A stretch of 32,078 bases of DNA from an uncultured Clostridium sp. (GTDB taxonomy: Bacteria > Bacillota > Clostridia > TANB77 > CAG-508). Below, one piece after another: positions 1 through 7,870 of the stretch. The notes beneath the pieces are model-generated. The model searched no databases, had not been told where the DNA came from, and saw only the letters and a program-made list of their open reading frames with translations. The stretch is from assembly GCA_948467495.1 (NCBI GenBank), contig CAOKEO010000023.1, positions 1 to 32,078 on the forward strand. The letters are read 5' to 3'. Position 1 is the first letter of the stretch. Every line of letters begins with the position of its first letter. A program made the translations under genes and the position numbers.

Positions 1-218
1 AGTATTTTTGAGATTTCAATGTACTAATCTTTCATTTTAACTTAACAGATTCATTCTATTCTATTTTTTCTTTTTGGTTCTTTGAAAATTTTTCCTTTTG
101 TTTGTTTTATGGTTTTTTCTATTATATCTTAAATGGAAGAAAAAGACAAATTTTAAATCGTATATTTTGAAAATTTATCGGAAACAATAAAATTGAAACT
201 TGAATGGAGGTGCTTTTC

Positions 219-323
219 ATGTCAAAGAAAAATAAAGAAAACAAAAACAATAATCAAAATAATAACAGAAACAATCAAAACAATAACAATAACGAAAATC
301 AAAACAACAAAAACTGTAGATAG
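219..323 (+). CDS. Small Asn-rich hypothetical protein (34 aa)
   Basis: The ATG at 219 lies 6 bases after a clear GGAGG ribosome binding site (206-212), which is why I prefer it to the longer upstream reading in another frame. The 34-residue product begins MSKKNKENKNNN, is more than half asparagine with Lys and Gln, has no hydrophobic segment, and ends NKNCR. It is followed directly by a hairpin terminator, so it looks like a complete single-gene unit. I do not recognise a family. Short Asn/Gln-rich basic proteins occur in spore-forming Clostridia, and a spore-associated role is possible but unproven. Because the codons are nearly all AAN, chance coding in A-rich DNA is the alternative; the ribosome site and terminator argue against it. 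Confidence 0.55.
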   Translation: MSKKNKENKNNNQNNNRNNQNNNNNENQNNKNCR

Positions 324-330
324 TAATGGA

Positions 331-366
331 AATTGCCAAAAGGGACGGTCCTTTTTGGCAATTTTT
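331..366 (+). terminator. Hairpin terminator with GGGACGG core
   Basis: AATTGCC (331-337) pairs with GGCAATT (357-363), with further A/T pairing inside, and a T-run follows. It terminates the small Asn-rich gene and probably also the convergent gene ending at 400. The core GGGACGGTCC resembles the hairpin at 16096-16140, so it may belong to the dispersed repeat family described elsewhere. Confidence 0.75.
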
Positions 367-399
367 CCTATACAATAAAATGTTCTAAAATTTTATCTC

Positions 400-1458
400 T
401 TATAATTCTACAATAAGTTCTTGCATTAATTCATGTACAGACACAATTTTCTTTACTTTTCCAACATTGCTTCCACAAAAGATTAAAGCTTTTTCCATAT
501 TGCCTTTAACAGCATTTATTAAGGCTTTTGTAATACAATAGGGTGCATCTACTACATGGCATGTTTTGATACAACCATAACATTTTTCAATTTTACATCT
601 TTCTTTTTCGTTTTGTTTGATAAATTGATTGTAAATTGCTCTTCCTGGCATTCCAACTGGACTATTGATTATTTTTATATCTTTTTTTTCAGCATTTAGA
701 TAAGCTTTTTTAAATTCTTCCGAAGCGTCACATTCATAAGTAGTAACAAATCGAGTAGCCATTTGAACACCAGATGCTCCCAAGGCTAAAAATTTCTGGA
801 TATCTTGATTGTCCCAAATTCCTCCTGCTGCAATAACAGGTATTTCTTTTCCTCTTTCGTTTTCTATTTCTTTGATATATGCCACTATTTCTTTTGTAAT
901 CTCTTCTAGTTTTGTTTTTTTGTTCTCTTCTAATTCTTCTTTTTTAAATCCTAAGTGACCGCCTGCTTCTGGACCTTCAATTACTATCATATCTGGTGTG
1001 TAATTGTATTTTTTAATCCAATGTTTTACAATTAATTTACAACATCTAAGAGAAGAAACAATTGGTGCTATTTTTGTTTTAGAATTTTTTATATATTCAG
1101 GTAATTCCTTCGGAATACCTGCCCCTGAAATGATTAAATCAATTTTGTTTTTCACGCATTCTTTTACAATTTCTTTATAATTATTGAGTGCTACCATGAT
1201 ATTGACCCCTAAAATTTTGTCTTCTCCTGCTATGTTTCTTGCCATTTTTATTTCTTTTCCAATGGCTCTTAAATTTGCTTTTAAGGGATTGGTATTAAAA
1301 TCTTCTTCTTGATAACCAATATTAGCTGTGGAAATAATTCCAATTCCGCCTTCTTTACTAACCGCTCCAGCTAATTTATGTAAGGATACACCGACTCCCA
1401 TTCCTCCTTGTATAATTGGATATTTTGATTGCTTATTTCCTACTTTTATGCCTTCCAT
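400..1458 (-). CDS. NAD(P)H-dependent flavin oxidoreductase, nitronate monooxygenase/FabK family
   Basis: 352 aa TIM-barrel FMN enzyme. Visible motifs are QGGMG (17-21) at the FMN phosphate-binding start, EGPEAGGH (161-168) holding the active-site His, AAGGIWD (210-216) and GASGVQMATRF (227-237). After the barrel comes a cysteine-rich tail (C288, C293, C296, C300, C308) as in clostridial members of this family; it could bind an Fe-S cluster or Zn, which is inference. The family contains nitronate monooxygenases and the enoyl-ACP reductase FabK, and the sequence alone does not decide the substrate. The start has an AGGAGGA site just upstream. It is monocistronic, with its own promoter overlapped by a palindromic operator (1471-1491), which suggests repression by a MarR- or FapR-type regulator. 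Confidence 0.85.
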   Translation of the reverse strand: MEGIKVGNKQSKYPIIQGGMGVGVSLHKLAGAVSKEGGIGIISTANIGYQEEDFNTNPLKANLRAIGKEIKMARNIAGEDKILGVNIMVALNNYKEIVKECVKNKIDLIISGAGIPKELPEYIKNSKTKIAPIVSSLRCCKLIVKHWIKKYNYTPDMIVIEGPEAGGHLGFKKEELEENKKTKLEEITKEIVAYIKEIENERGKEIPVIAAGGIWDNQDIQKFLALGASGVQMATRFVTTYECDASEEFKKAYLNAEKKDIKIINSPVGMPGRAIYNQFIKQNEKERCKIEKCYGCIKTCHVVDAPYCITKALINAVKGNMEKALIFCGSNVGKVKKIVSVHELMQELIVEL

Positions 1459-1470
1459 ATTCTTCCTCCT

Positions 1471-1491
1471 ATCTAGTATTTTGTACTAGAT
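1471..1491. promoter_or_regulatory. 21-bp perfect palindromic operator
   Basis: ATCTAGTA-N5-TACTAGAT is a perfect inverted repeat of 8-bp arms with a 5-bp spacer. It overlaps the -10 element and lies between promoter and ribosome site of the flavin oxidoreductase gene. The geometry TAGTA-N5-TACTA resembles the FapR box of Gram-positive fatty-acid regulation; MarR-type regulators also use such palindromes. The identity of the regulator is inference. Confidence 0.6.
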
Positions 1492-1516
1492 TATCACTTT
1501 ATCTATACTTTGTCAA
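1488..1516 (-). promoter_or_regulatory. Promoter of the flavin oxidoreductase gene
   Basis: On the minus strand, TTGACA (1511-1516) is followed after 17 bp by TAATCT (1488-1493); GATAAT (1490-1495) is an alternative -10 with a 15-bp gap. Both -10 choices overlap the 21-bp palindrome. Confidence 0.6.
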
Positions 1517-1622
1517 TGAGTGACCAACCCTTCTAAAAATGTTGTTTTCTTTTTTCTCATTTTTATAACAAAAAGGAAGCTTGCATTTCTTGCAAAATCA
1601 TAAAAAATAAAATTAATAATAG

Positions 1623-1678
1623 ACCTGTCCCAAAAAACACCTAGAGGGATAATTGGTGCCTGTCCCAAAAAGCACCCC
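1623..1678. repeat. REP-like dispersed repeat, copy B
   Basis: Two direct CCTGTCCCAAAAA units flank an AGGGATAATTGG core; the second unit forms a GGTGC/GCACC hairpin with GGGACAG in the loop (minus strand). It begins 2 bases after the hydA stop codon. Closely similar copies lie at 11481, 28284 and 29354. Confidence 0.8.
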
Positions 1679-1680
1679 AA

Positions 1681-3432
1681 TTATATCTGATATTTTTCTC
1701 TTTCTTGATAGGTGGTATGTAATAGTTTTTCTGCACGATAACTACCTGGTTTTTCTAAATAATCTTCATAGATTTTTTTAACAATTGGATTTTCATGAGA
1801 TTTTCGAATCGTGCTTTTTTCATCAATGGTATAAAGAGCCTCTGCTCTTAGTTTTCTGACATCTATTTCGGAACGTATTTTAGAGCTTTTAATTGGTTGC
1901 CCTCCCCCCATGACACATCCTCCTGGACATGCCATGATTTCTACAAATTGATAGTCTGCTTTTCCAGATTTGATTTCTTCTAGTATTTTTTGGGCATTGG
2001 CTAATCCACTAGCTGCTACTACTTTGATGTTGGTTCCTGCTATGTTGACAGTTGCTTTTTTGATACCATCTCCTCCACGAACTTGTTCAAAGTCTATTTG
2101 CTCTAAGTCTTTTCCTGTTAAGGTGTCTTGTGCTGTACGTAAAGCTGCTTCCATAACTCCACCTGTTGTTCCAAAAATAGCAGCTGCCCCTGTTGCCTCT
2201 CCCATTGGAGAATCAAATTCACTATTTTCTAATTTGGTAAATTCAATATTTGCCTGTTTAATCATACGAGAAAGTTCACGGGTAGTAATAACATTATCCA
2301 CATCGTAAAGCCCGTTATTTTTCATTTCTGCTCTTTGTCGTTCGAATTTTTTGGCAATACATGGCATAACAGATACCACATAGATTTTGTTAGGGTCAAT
2401 TCCTTCTTTTTTCGCATAATAGGTTTTTAATAAGGCTCCAAACATTTGATGTGGCGATTTACAAGTGGATAGATGTGGCAATAATTCTGGGTAATTCATT
2501 TCGATGTATTTTACCCAGCCTGGACTACAAGAGGTAATCATTGGTAACTGTTCTTTTTCTTGCAATCTTTCGATGAATTCATTGGCTTCTTCCATGATGG
2601 TAAAGTCTGCTCCTGTGTTGGTGTCAAATACTTTATCAAAGCCTAATCTTTTTAAGGATGTTACCATTTTCCCTGTACTATTGGTTCCAATTGGCATGCC
2701 AAATTCTTCCCCTAGAGCCACTCTGACAGCTGGTGCTGTTTGTGCAATGACATAAGTGTCTGGGTCCTTTAATTTTATCCAAACATCGTCAATGGTCTCT
2801 TTTTCATGTAAGGCTCCTGTTGGGCATGCTTGGATACATTGCCCACAGTTGGTACAATTGACATCTTTTAAACTATGGTCTCCAACGGTTGAAATACAAG
2901 AGTCAAAGCCTCTATTGATACAGTCAATGGCTCCAATTTCTTGTACCTTTTTACAAGCTGCTACACATCTTCTACATAAGATACATTTATTAAAATCTCT
3001 TACAATAGATGGTGATAAATCATCGATTTTGTGTTCTGCCCTTTCCCCTTCAAATTCTACTTTTGAAATATTGAATTTGGTGGCTAGATTTTGTAACTCA
3101 CAATTTCCAGAACGTGTACAAGTTAAGCAATCTTTGGCATGATTGGATATGATTAAGTCTAATATGACGTGTCTAGCTTCTAATACATTTTGTGTATTGG
3201 TATGTACAACCATTCCTTCTTCTACGGTTTGAATACAAGAGGTCGCAAAGCCTCTTCTTCCTTCTACCTCGACGATACACATTCTACAGTCTCCTACCTC
3301 ATTGATGTCTTTTAAGAAACATAGTGTTGGTATGTCAATTCCTACTTGCTTGGCTGCTTGTAATATGGTAGTTCCTTTTTCTACTTTTATTTCTTGATTA
3401 TCTATGGTTAAGGTTACAAGATTATTTTTCAT
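1681..3432 (-). CDS. hydA: [FeFe] hydrogenase catalytic subunit, NAD-linked trimeric type (HydA)
   Basis: 583 aa. Domains in order: plant-type [2Fe-2S] ferredoxin (C38, C49, C52, C66); His-Cys3 [4Fe-4S] site (H98, C102, C105, C111); two [4Fe-4S] sites (C150/153/156/160 and C193/196/199/203); H-cluster domain with L1 TSCSPGW (300-306), L2 MPCIAKKFE (C358) and L3 EIMACPGGC (C502, C506). It reduces protons or oxidises H2 in the cytoplasm. With HydB and HydC upstream it should form the electron-bifurcating (NADH plus ferredoxin) complex. L1 has Ser where the textbook motif has a second Cys. The ribosome site AAGGAGG is strong. It is separated from hydB by a structured 257-bp gap, and a REP-like repeat abuts its stop codon. 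Confidence 0.95.
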   Translation of the reverse strand: MKNNLVTLTIDNQEIKVEKGTTILQAAKQVGIDIPTLCFLKDINEVGDCRMCIVEVEGRRGFATSCIQTVEEGMVVHTNTQNVLEARHVILDLIISNHAKDCLTCTRSGNCELQNLATKFNISKVEFEGERAEHKIDDLSPSIVRDFNKCILCRRCVAACKKVQEIGAIDCINRGFDSCISTVGDHSLKDVNCTNCGQCIQACPTGALHEKETIDDVWIKLKDPDTYVIAQTAPAVRVALGEEFGMPIGTNSTGKMVTSLKRLGFDKVFDTNTGADFTIMEEANEFIERLQEKEQLPMITSCSPGWVKYIEMNYPELLPHLSTCKSPHQMFGALLKTYYAKKEGIDPNKIYVVSVMPCIAKKFERQRAEMKNNGLYDVDNVITTRELSRMIKQANIEFTKLENSEFDSPMGEATGAAAIFGTTGGVMEAALRTAQDTLTGKDLEQIDFEQVRGGDGIKKATVNIAGTNIKVVAASGLANAQKILEEIKSGKADYQFVEIMACPGGCVMGGGQPIKSSKIRSEIDVRKLRAEALYTIDEKSTIRKSHENPIVKKIYEDYLEKPGSYRAEKLLHTTYQEREKYQI

Positions 3433-3526
3433 TGTTTTCCTCCTTCATAACTTTTTATTTATCAGGATTTTTTTCTCTATCTCAAAAAACATTATAATTT
3501 TAAAAAGAATAGTTATATTGCTAGGC

Positions 3527-3683
3527 GGATTGTATAAAAAAGGCAAGGGAGCATATGTTTATATGTGACCACGTTTTTCATACAATCCAACGACGCAAGA
3601 TGGCTATTAATATTTAATGTTTACAATCTCCTTTTAGTCGATTGTATAAGTTATCCGTAACTCGTTTCACTCGAACGGCTAAC
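3527..3683 (-). other. Structured hydB-hydA intergenic region
   Basis: The 257-bp gap holds three foldable blocks. GGATTGTAT (3527-3535) pairs with ATACAATCC (3580-3588), with an inner CATAT/ATATG hairpin. TTACAATC (3621-3628) can pair with GATTGTATAA (3640-3649). GTTATCCG (3650-3657) pairs imperfectly with CGGCTAAC (3676-3683) directly after the hydB stop. The ACAATC/GATTGT word occurs four times in alternating orientation, so alternative pairings are possible. It may be an mRNA processing or attenuation element setting the HydB:HydA ratio, or a mobile repeat remnant. Confidence 0.45.
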
Positions 3684-3689
3684 TTAAAA

Positions 3690-5549
3690 TTAACCTCCAA
3701 TTGCTTTAAAAGGACAACTCGATAAACAAGTCCCACACTTAATACATTTATCCTGATTAATCACTCTTTTTTCTCTAGCTTGACCTTCAATTGCTTCAAC
3801 CGGACAAGATTTCTGACATAAGCCACAACCCTTACATTTTTCTTCATTAATAGTAATTTTTGACATAGCCTTACACTCCAAAGCCCTACAATTTTTATCC
3901 ACAGCATGCTCTTTAAATTCTTCTCTAAAATATCGTAAGGTACTAATTACTGGATTTGGGGCACTTTGACCCAAGCCGCAGATACTCGCTTTTTGAATAT
4001 TAGAAGCTAGTTTTTCCAATTTATAAATATCGATTTCAGAGCCTTCGCCATTACATAGTTTTTCTAATATTTCATGCATTCTTTTGGTTCCAATACGGCA
4101 AGGCGTACATTTTCCGCAACTTTCACTTACCGTAAATTCCAAATAGAACTTAGCAAGTGATACCATACATTTGGTGTCATCCATTACAATTAATCCACCA
4201 GACCCCATCATAGAGCCAATTTCTTTTAAAGACTCGTAATCAATTGGGGTATCCAAATGTTCTTTTGGAATACATCCACCAGAAGGTCCACCTGTCTGGG
4301 CTGCTTTAAACTCTCTACCATTTGGAATGCCTCCTCCGATGTCAAATACAATTTCTCTTAAAGTGGTTCCCATAGGCACTTCCACCAATCCTATGTTATT
4401 GACATTTCCACCTAAAGCAAATACTTTGGTGCCTTTTGAATTTTCCGTTCCAATCGAAGAATACCACTTACTACCTTTTAAAATGATTTGTGCGATATTC
4501 GCATAGGTTTCTACATTATTAATCAAAGTTGGTTTCCCCCATAAACCAGATGTCGCTGGATATGGTGGTTTTACTCTTGGCTGACCACGTTTTCCTTCAA
4601 TTGACTCTAGTAATGCGGTTTCTTCTCCACAGACAAAAGCCCCTGCCCCTAATCGAATTTCAATATCAAAAGAAAAATCAGTATCCCCTATATTTTTTCC
4701 TAAAATCCCATAATCTCTTGCTTGGTCAATCGCAATTTGCAGACGTTTCACAGCGATGGGATATTCTGCTCTAACATAAATATATCCTTGATTGGCTCCA
4801 ATGCAATAAGCAGCAATTGCCATAGCTTCTAATACAGAATGAGGGTCTCCTTCCAAGATACTTCGATCCATAAATGCTCCTGGGTCACCTTCGTCAGCAT
4901 TACATACCACATACTTTTGCTTTCCTTCCGAAGCTTTGGTTAGTTCCCATTTCATTCCAGTTGGGAAACCAGCTCCACCTCTACCACGAATGCCAGATGC
5001 TTTGATTTCTTCAATGACTTCATCTGGTGTCATTTCTGTCAACACTTTTTCTAAAGCTAGATAACCGTCAAAAGCAAGGTATTCATCGATTTCTTCTGGA
5101 TTAATGACACCACAATTTTTCAAAGCAATTCTCTTTTGCTTTTTATAAAAATTTAAATCGTCCAAACTATTTACTTTTGTCCCATCGATATCTTTGGCTA
5201 ATAATCTTTCTACCTTATTACCTTCCACAATATGAGTTTGGACAATCTCCTCACAATCTTCTGGTTTTACCATCGCATAAAAAGTATCTTCTGGTCGGAT
5301 AATCACAATTGGTCCTTTGGCACACAAACCAAAACAGCCAGTTTTAATGACTCTTACATTTTTAATTTGTTTTTCTTTTAAAATTCTTTTAAATGCTTCC
5401 AAAATTTGTGGCGATTTCGAAGAGGTGCAGCCTGTTCCTTGACAGACTAAAATATGCTTTTCTCTTGTGTCTGCTTTGGTATTAACTCGTAAATCTAATT
5501 CTTTTCTTTTTTCTTCTCTTATTTGGTGAAGTTCTTTTCTTGTTTTCAT
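3690..5549 (-). CDS. hydB: NAD-linked [FeFe] hydrogenase subunit B, NuoF-like flavoprotein
   Basis: 619 aa. The N-terminal thioredoxin-like [2Fe-2S] domain has C36, C41, C72 and C76. The NuoF core follows, with the FMN/NADH glycine-rich loop GRGGAGFPTG (189-198) and NADEGDPGAF, then a [4Fe-4S] site (C478, C481, C484, C524). The C-terminus is a two-cluster ferredoxin (C572/575/578/582 and C602/605/608/612). This domain order is typical of the HydB subunit of bifurcating hydrogenases and of NADP-reducing hydrogenase HndC, and it is longer than NuoF of complex I. It binds NAD(H) through FMN and passes electrons to HydA. It is the middle gene of hydC-hydB-hydA, with an AAGGAGG ribosome site preceded by a small hairpin. 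Confidence 0.95.
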   Translation of the reverse strand: MKTRKELHQIREEKRKELDLRVNTKADTREKHILVCQGTGCTSSKSPQILEAFKRILKEKQIKNVRVIKTGCFGLCAKGPIVIIRPEDTFYAMVKPEDCEEIVQTHIVEGNKVERLLAKDIDGTKVNSLDDLNFYKKQKRIALKNCGVINPEEIDEYLAFDGYLALEKVLTEMTPDEVIEEIKASGIRGRGGAGFPTGMKWELTKASEGKQKYVVCNADEGDPGAFMDRSILEGDPHSVLEAMAIAAYCIGANQGYIYVRAEYPIAVKRLQIAIDQARDYGILGKNIGDTDFSFDIEIRLGAGAFVCGEETALLESIEGKRGQPRVKPPYPATSGLWGKPTLINNVETYANIAQIILKGSKWYSSIGTENSKGTKVFALGGNVNNIGLVEVPMGTTLREIVFDIGGGIPNGREFKAAQTGGPSGGCIPKEHLDTPIDYESLKEIGSMMGSGGLIVMDDTKCMVSLAKFYLEFTVSESCGKCTPCRIGTKRMHEILEKLCNGEGSEIDIYKLEKLASNIQKASICGLGQSAPNPVISTLRYFREEFKEHAVDKNCRALECKAMSKITINEEKCKGCGLCQKSCPVEAIEGQAREKRVINQDKCIKCGTCLSSCPFKAIGG

Positions 5550-5565
5550 CGATTTCCTCCTTTTT

Positions 5566-5593
5566 GAGACAAGGTAGACAGGTCTTTTGTCTC
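5566..5593 (-). promoter_or_regulatory. Hairpin just upstream of the hydB ribosome site
   Basis: GAGACAA (5566-5572) and TTGTCTC (5587-5593) form a perfect 7-bp stem. In the mRNA it ends about 5 bases before AGGAGG, so it could modulate hydB translation or protect a processed 5' end. The loop contains AGACCTGTC, reminiscent of the GGGACAG repeats. Confidence 0.35.
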
Positions 5594-5675
5594 ATTTTTA
5601 TCATTTTATCTGTTGTTTGTTAGCAAAAGTTTAACCAAAATTTCCCATGAAATAGATAAAATCTCTAGCCTGTTT

Positions 5676-6182
5676 CTATTGTCTCATTAACGCATCTAAT
5701 ACTTGATCTAATTTTTGAACGGTAGCTTTCCCATATACCTCTCCATTTACGGTAAATACAGGTGCTAAACCACAAGCTCCAACACATCTTGTTTCTTCGA
5801 TTGAGAATAAGCCGTCTTTGGTTGTTTCACCTGGTTGTATGTTTAATCTTTCCAATAGTCTATCTAATATTTTTTGCGAACCTTTGACATAGCAAGCAGT
5901 TCCCATACAGACTGATATATTGTATTTTCCTTTTGGTTTTAGTGAAAATCTGGAATAAAAAGTAACCACACCATATATTTCTGCCATTGGGATTGACAAA
6001 AATTCTGATAAATCTTTTTGCACCCCCATTGGCACATATCCATAGTGTTCTTGAATTTCATTTAACATTTGAATTAAATTATCTTTGATTGGCTGGTATT
6101 CTGCAAAAAGTTGCTCGATAAATTTATCTTTTTTATTTCCGTCACAACCATTTTCTGTAGCAATATTTTCATTTTTATGCAT
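5676..6182 (-). CDS. hydC: NAD-linked [FeFe] hydrogenase subunit C, NuoE-like
   Basis: 168 aa, the usual length of NuoE/HydC. It has an N-terminal helical bundle followed by a thioredoxin-like [2Fe-2S] fold with C92, C97, C133 and C137 in VCMGTAC and TRCVGACG. It carries electrons between the flavin subunit HydB and the rest of the complex. It is the first gene of the hydCBA operon, with promoter TTGTAT-17-TATAAT upstream and an AAAGGAGG ribosome site. The gap to hydB is about 126 bp. No convincing Rex operator (TTGTTAA-N4-TTAACAA) is visible despite the redox role. Confidence 0.93.
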   Translation of the reverse strand: MHKNENIATENGCDGNKKDKFIEQLFAEYQPIKDNLIQMLNEIQEHYGYVPMGVQKDLSEFLSIPMAEIYGVVTFYSRFSLKPKGKYNISVCMGTACYVKGSQKILDRLLERLNIQPGETTKDGLFSIEETRCVGACGLAPVFTVNGEVYGKATVQKLDQVLDALMRQ

Positions 6183-6225
6183 ATTTTTTTCCTCCTTTAA
6201 TAATATGTATTATCACATTAACCAA

Positions 6226-6254
6226 ATTATATCAGACCCATATTTTTTATACAA
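6226..6254 (-). promoter_or_regulatory. hydCBA operon promoter
   Basis: Minus strand: TTGTAT (6249-6254), 17-bp spacer, perfect TATAAT (6226-6231). It lies 44 bp before the hydC start. Confidence 0.7.
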
Positions 6255-6318
6255 TGGTTTTCAAAAAAATATATTTTGTGTCGCTTTTTGTTTTCTTATT
6301 GACATTTATGTTAAAAAA

Positions 6319-6336
6319 TGTAACAATAGAGTTACA
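6319..6336. promoter_or_regulatory. 18-bp inverted repeat, probable operator
   Basis: TGTAAC-AATAGA-GTTACA is a perfect 6-6-6 palindrome. It lies about 10 bp after a TTGACA box (6300-6305), around the expected -10/start region, 25 bp before the membrane protein gene. The regulator is unknown. Confidence 0.45.
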
Positions 6337-6360
6337 AAAAATAGAAAAGGGGGATTTAAC

Positions 6361-6870
6361 ATGAATTATGATTATGTTAATTATGCTACTTCAAATTATG
6401 CAAGAGGATTAGACACTACTTCTAGTGCTATTTCTTCTAATGCTTCTGATGTAGTTATAGCAGCTATGGCAGGATTTCTTGGATTGATTATATTGATAGC
6501 AAGTGTCATTACAGTTATTCAAATTATCGGAATGTGGAAAGTTTTTACAAAAGCTGGTGAAAAAGGATGGAAGGCAATTATACCATTCTATAATATTGCA
6601 ATTTTATACAAAATTTCTGGAATGTCTCCATATCTTGTATTTGTATATATTGGTTTATTTATACCAATTATTAATATTTTCGCATCTACTGCTTTAGCTA
6701 TTATAACCTTATACCAAAAAGTTAATTTAATGAAAGCTTTCAGAGCTTCAACTGGCTTAACTGTTGCTATGATTATGGTTCCTTTCATTACTTACTTAAT
6801 TCTTGGTTTCGGAAAATCTGAATATTTTGGATTGGATGAGGAAAAAACTACAACTGTTGAAGCAGAATAA
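6361..6870 (+). CDS. DUF5684-type small membrane protein
   Basis: The ATG at 6361 follows a GGGGG-rich ribosome site (6348-6353); an upstream in-frame extension lacks one and is rejected. The 169-aa protein has a Ser/Asn/Thr-rich N-terminus (about residues 1-30) and three to four hydrophobic segments (about 31-55, 88-122, 136-153). The first loop carries WKVFTKAGEKGWKAIIPFYN, the hallmark of DUF5684 proteins. The function of that family is not known; members are often found near signal peptidase or secretion genes, which is not the case here. It is divergent from hydC, monocistronic, with a palindrome near its promoter and a strong terminator after it. Confidence 0.75.
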   Translation: MNYDYVNYATSNYARGLDTTSSAISSNASDVVIAAMAGFLGLIILIASVITVIQIIGMWKVFTKAGEKGWKAIIPFYNIAILYKISGMSPYLVFVYIGLFIPIINIFASTALAIITLYQKVNLMKAFRASTGLTVAMIMVPFITYLILGFGKSEYFGLDEEKTTTVEAE

Positions 6871-6893
6871 GAATAGCTTGTTTCACTTTCTTA

Positions 6894-6933
6894 AAAAAAG
6901 AAGGTATCCTTTTCAAAATTGGATACCTTTTTT
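6894..6933. terminator. Bidirectional terminator
   Basis: AAGGTATCC (6901-6909) and GGATACCTT (6921-6929) form a perfect 9-bp stem flanked by an A-run on the left and a T-run on the right. It serves the convergent DUF5684 gene and ispH. Confidence 0.85.
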
Positions 6934-6949
6934 AGTACTATCTATAAAT

Positions 6950-7804
6950 TTATAGTTGGTCTAGAAATTCAACTACTTCTTCAATACTCTCCTTTGGCGT
7001 AGATGCCCCAGCCATAATTCCTACTTTTTCAATTGGAGCCTTTATTTCTAATTCTTGTACGGTTTCTATTAAAATCGTATTCTTACAATTATTTTTCGCT
7101 ACCTCATACAATTTTTTCGTATTTGAGCTATTTTTTCCTCCAATAATAATCATCGTATCAACTTTTTTAGAAAGTTCATCTGTTTCTTTTTGCCTCAATT
7201 CAGTCGTTCGACATATGGTGTTTTTCACAACAAAATCAACATCTTTTTTTATCAATGGTTGTAATTTCTCTTTTATTTTATAAAATCTTTCCAAACTAAA
7301 AGTAGTTTGCGAAATTAAAAGCAATTTCTTTTTCTTTGACTTTTCAAATTCCTCTATCGCTTTTGAGATTTCATCTTCTTTCTCAAAAATAGAATAATCT
7401 TTTCCACAGTGACTTAACGTTCCAATATTTTCTGGATGACTTTTGGCTCCTAACAAAAAGATAAAATAATCATTTTGACTAAACTCTTCTGCTATATTCT
7501 GTACTTTTAAAACATTGGGACAAGTATAATCTTGTATTGTTATCTTCATTTCTTTTGCTATATCATAAATTTCCTTTGGAATTCCATGTGCTCGAATTAA
7601 TACCGTTCCTTCTGCTTCTTCTAAAGTTTCAACACATTTTATGCCTAATCCTTGCAATTTTTCTATTACTTGCCTATTATGTACAATCTCGCCTAAACAA
7701 TAGATTGGCTCTTCTTTTGCTTTTTCTATTTCTTGTGCTGCTCCTTCCACTGCCCTTTTAACGCCATAGCAAAATCCTGCTGTTTTACCAACGATTATTT
7801 CCAT
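6950..7804 (-). CDS. ispH: 4-hydroxy-3-methylbut-2-enyl diphosphate reductase (IspH/LytB)
   Basis: 284 aa, full length. It catalyses the last MEP-pathway step, HMBPP to IPP and DMAPP, using a [4Fe-4S] cluster. Cluster cysteines are C12 (GFCYGVKRA), C95 (DYTCPN) and C198 (NTICRTT). Substrate-binding residues are H42 (VHNRQ), H73 (RAHGI), H123 and catalytic E125 (SHPENIGT), S226/S227/N228 and S268 (GASTP). There is no C-terminal S1 fusion as seen in some Clostridia. It sits directly downstream of ispG, the preceding enzyme, separated by about 66 bp that contain a degenerate REP-like element. The ribosome site is a weaker GAGAGGA. Confidence 0.96.
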   Translation of the reverse strand: MEIIVGKTAGFCYGVKRAVEGAAQEIEKAKEEPIYCLGEIVHNRQVIEKLQGLGIKCVETLEEAEGTVLIRAHGIPKEIYDIAKEMKITIQDYTCPNVLKVQNIAEEFSQNDYFIFLLGAKSHPENIGTLSHCGKDYSIFEKEDEISKAIEEFEKSKKKKLLLISQTTFSLERFYKIKEKLQPLIKKDVDFVVKNTICRTTELRQKETDELSKKVDTMIIIGGKNSSNTKKLYEVAKNNCKNTILIETVQELEIKAPIEKVGIMAGASTPKESIEEVVEFLDQL

Positions 7805-7846
7805 TTCTCTATTTCCTCTCTAACATAATATGAATATGGCAGTTTT

Positions 7847-7869
7847 GTGCCTGTTCCAAACTCGCCACC
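7847..7869. repeat. Degenerate REP-like element, copy C
   Basis: GTGCCTGTTCCAAACTCGCC matches the ends of the GGGACAG family and shares GGCGAGTTTG (minus strand) with the element at 12491. It lies between ispG and ispH. Confidence 0.4.
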
Positions 7870-7870
7870 T

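Noticed and set aside
1970..3142. Plus-strand ORFs of 83-128 aa opposite hydA
   Set aside because: They are antisense shadows of a long conserved coding sequence, with no ribosome sites or protein-like motifs.
6226..6260. A Rex redox operator upstream of hydC
   Set aside because: The nearest sequence, TTGGTTAATGTGATAATA, lacks the symmetrical TTAACAA half, so it does not meet the consensus.
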